This document shows, in pieces, positions 63,731 to 64,000 of a stretch of DNA of 64,000 nucleotides (the first letter of the stretch is position 1; each line of letters begins with the position of its first letter). Both the position numbers and the translations under genes were made by a program. Origin of the DNA: Littorina saxatilis (Eukaryota > Mollusca > Gastropoda > Littorinimorpha > Littorinidae); NCBI RefSeq assembly GCF_037325665.1, contig NC_090245.1:46167921-46231920 (forward strand). Direction: 5' to 3'. The notes below the pieces were generated by a model. That model was not told where the DNA came from. It did not search any database and worked only from the letters and a program-made list of their open reading frames with translations.

Positions 63731-64000
63731 CCGACTCCTGGCACACAGGTCAAAGCAGAGGTTAACTTGAGTGCACGTGTACCTAGCAGGAGGGGGGTGA
63801 TTCGGGTCAGAAGTGGGGTAAAGCACTTTGGTCTTCAGTCTTTGGGTTATAGCTTTCAGTGACAGTGGAGAAGATGCCAACATGAATTTGCACTATGCTC
63901 TACTATTTATTGTCCTTGTCTATCGGACACGAAGAAGGGAAGCTACATGATCGCCCCAGGCCATAATTATATACTCTTTGTTTCCTGAGCCTGGACCATT

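Overview
This window looks like non-model invertebrate nuclear DNA, most likely from a marine gastropod. It has spliced genes with GT-AG introns, very abundant dinucleotide and tetranucleotide microsatellites, tRNA-headed SINEs and many small inverted-repeat transposons. Several dispersed repeats (for example 22265-23055 and 61090-62144) resemble families I associate with Littorina-type snails; that placement is inference from memory, not a database result.

Genes. The gene-bearing core is 36.3-45.2 kb. PSMG4 (proteasome assembly chaperone 4) lies on the minus strand in three coding exons (36306-39451). A complete four-exon beta-tubulin gene lies on the plus strand (39892-44963). The two are head to head across about 440 bp that carries a CCAAT box and a TATA box. 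A second beta-tubulin starts at 57586 in the same orientation; only its first coding exon (19 codons) is inside the window. At the left, 4432-4630 (minus) looks like the signal-peptide exon of a secretory protein, tentatively a prolyl 4-hydroxylase alpha subunit, with its start codon inside a triplicated 27-bp unit containing TGACGTCA. I see no other convincing host gene.

Mobile DNA. Everything else is repeats. Elements whose ends I could fix from the sequence include: a 2.1-kb element with 92-bp identical terminal repeats made of palindromic iterons and an integrase-family N-terminal ORF (18836-20936); a 4.1-kb foldback-like element with about 0.8-kb arms (6837-10985); a hairpin with about 230-bp nearly identical arms and a 10-bp target duplication (46051-46599); four elements from three families with 6-bp target duplications (41864, 48216, 50985, 56321); a TTAA-flanked element with a smaller insertion in one terminal repeat (59766-60584); three GGCC-ended MITEs with TTA/TAA duplications (14172, 35858, 37463); four copies of one GAA-tailed SINE and one copy of a second SINE, with 11-16 bp target duplications; and a 123-bp hairpin retroposon with a 14-bp duplication (23468-23590). 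A 21-copy 31-bp minisatellite (24567-25218) grew out of a dispersed repeat that is still single-unit at 45.87 and 59.2 kb.

Layout: 1-4 kb tetranucleotide and minisatellite DNA; 4.4-4.7 kb candidate first exon; 6.8-11 kb foldback element; 11-18 kb microsatellites, MITE and SINE; 18.8-21 kb integrase-type element; 22-26 kb dispersed repeats, SINEs and minisatellite; 26-36 kb mostly unrecognised intergenic DNA; 36-45 kb PSMG4 and beta-tubulin; 45-57.5 kb transposon-packed spacer between the two tubulins; 57.6-64 kb first intron of the second tubulin or its downstream region.
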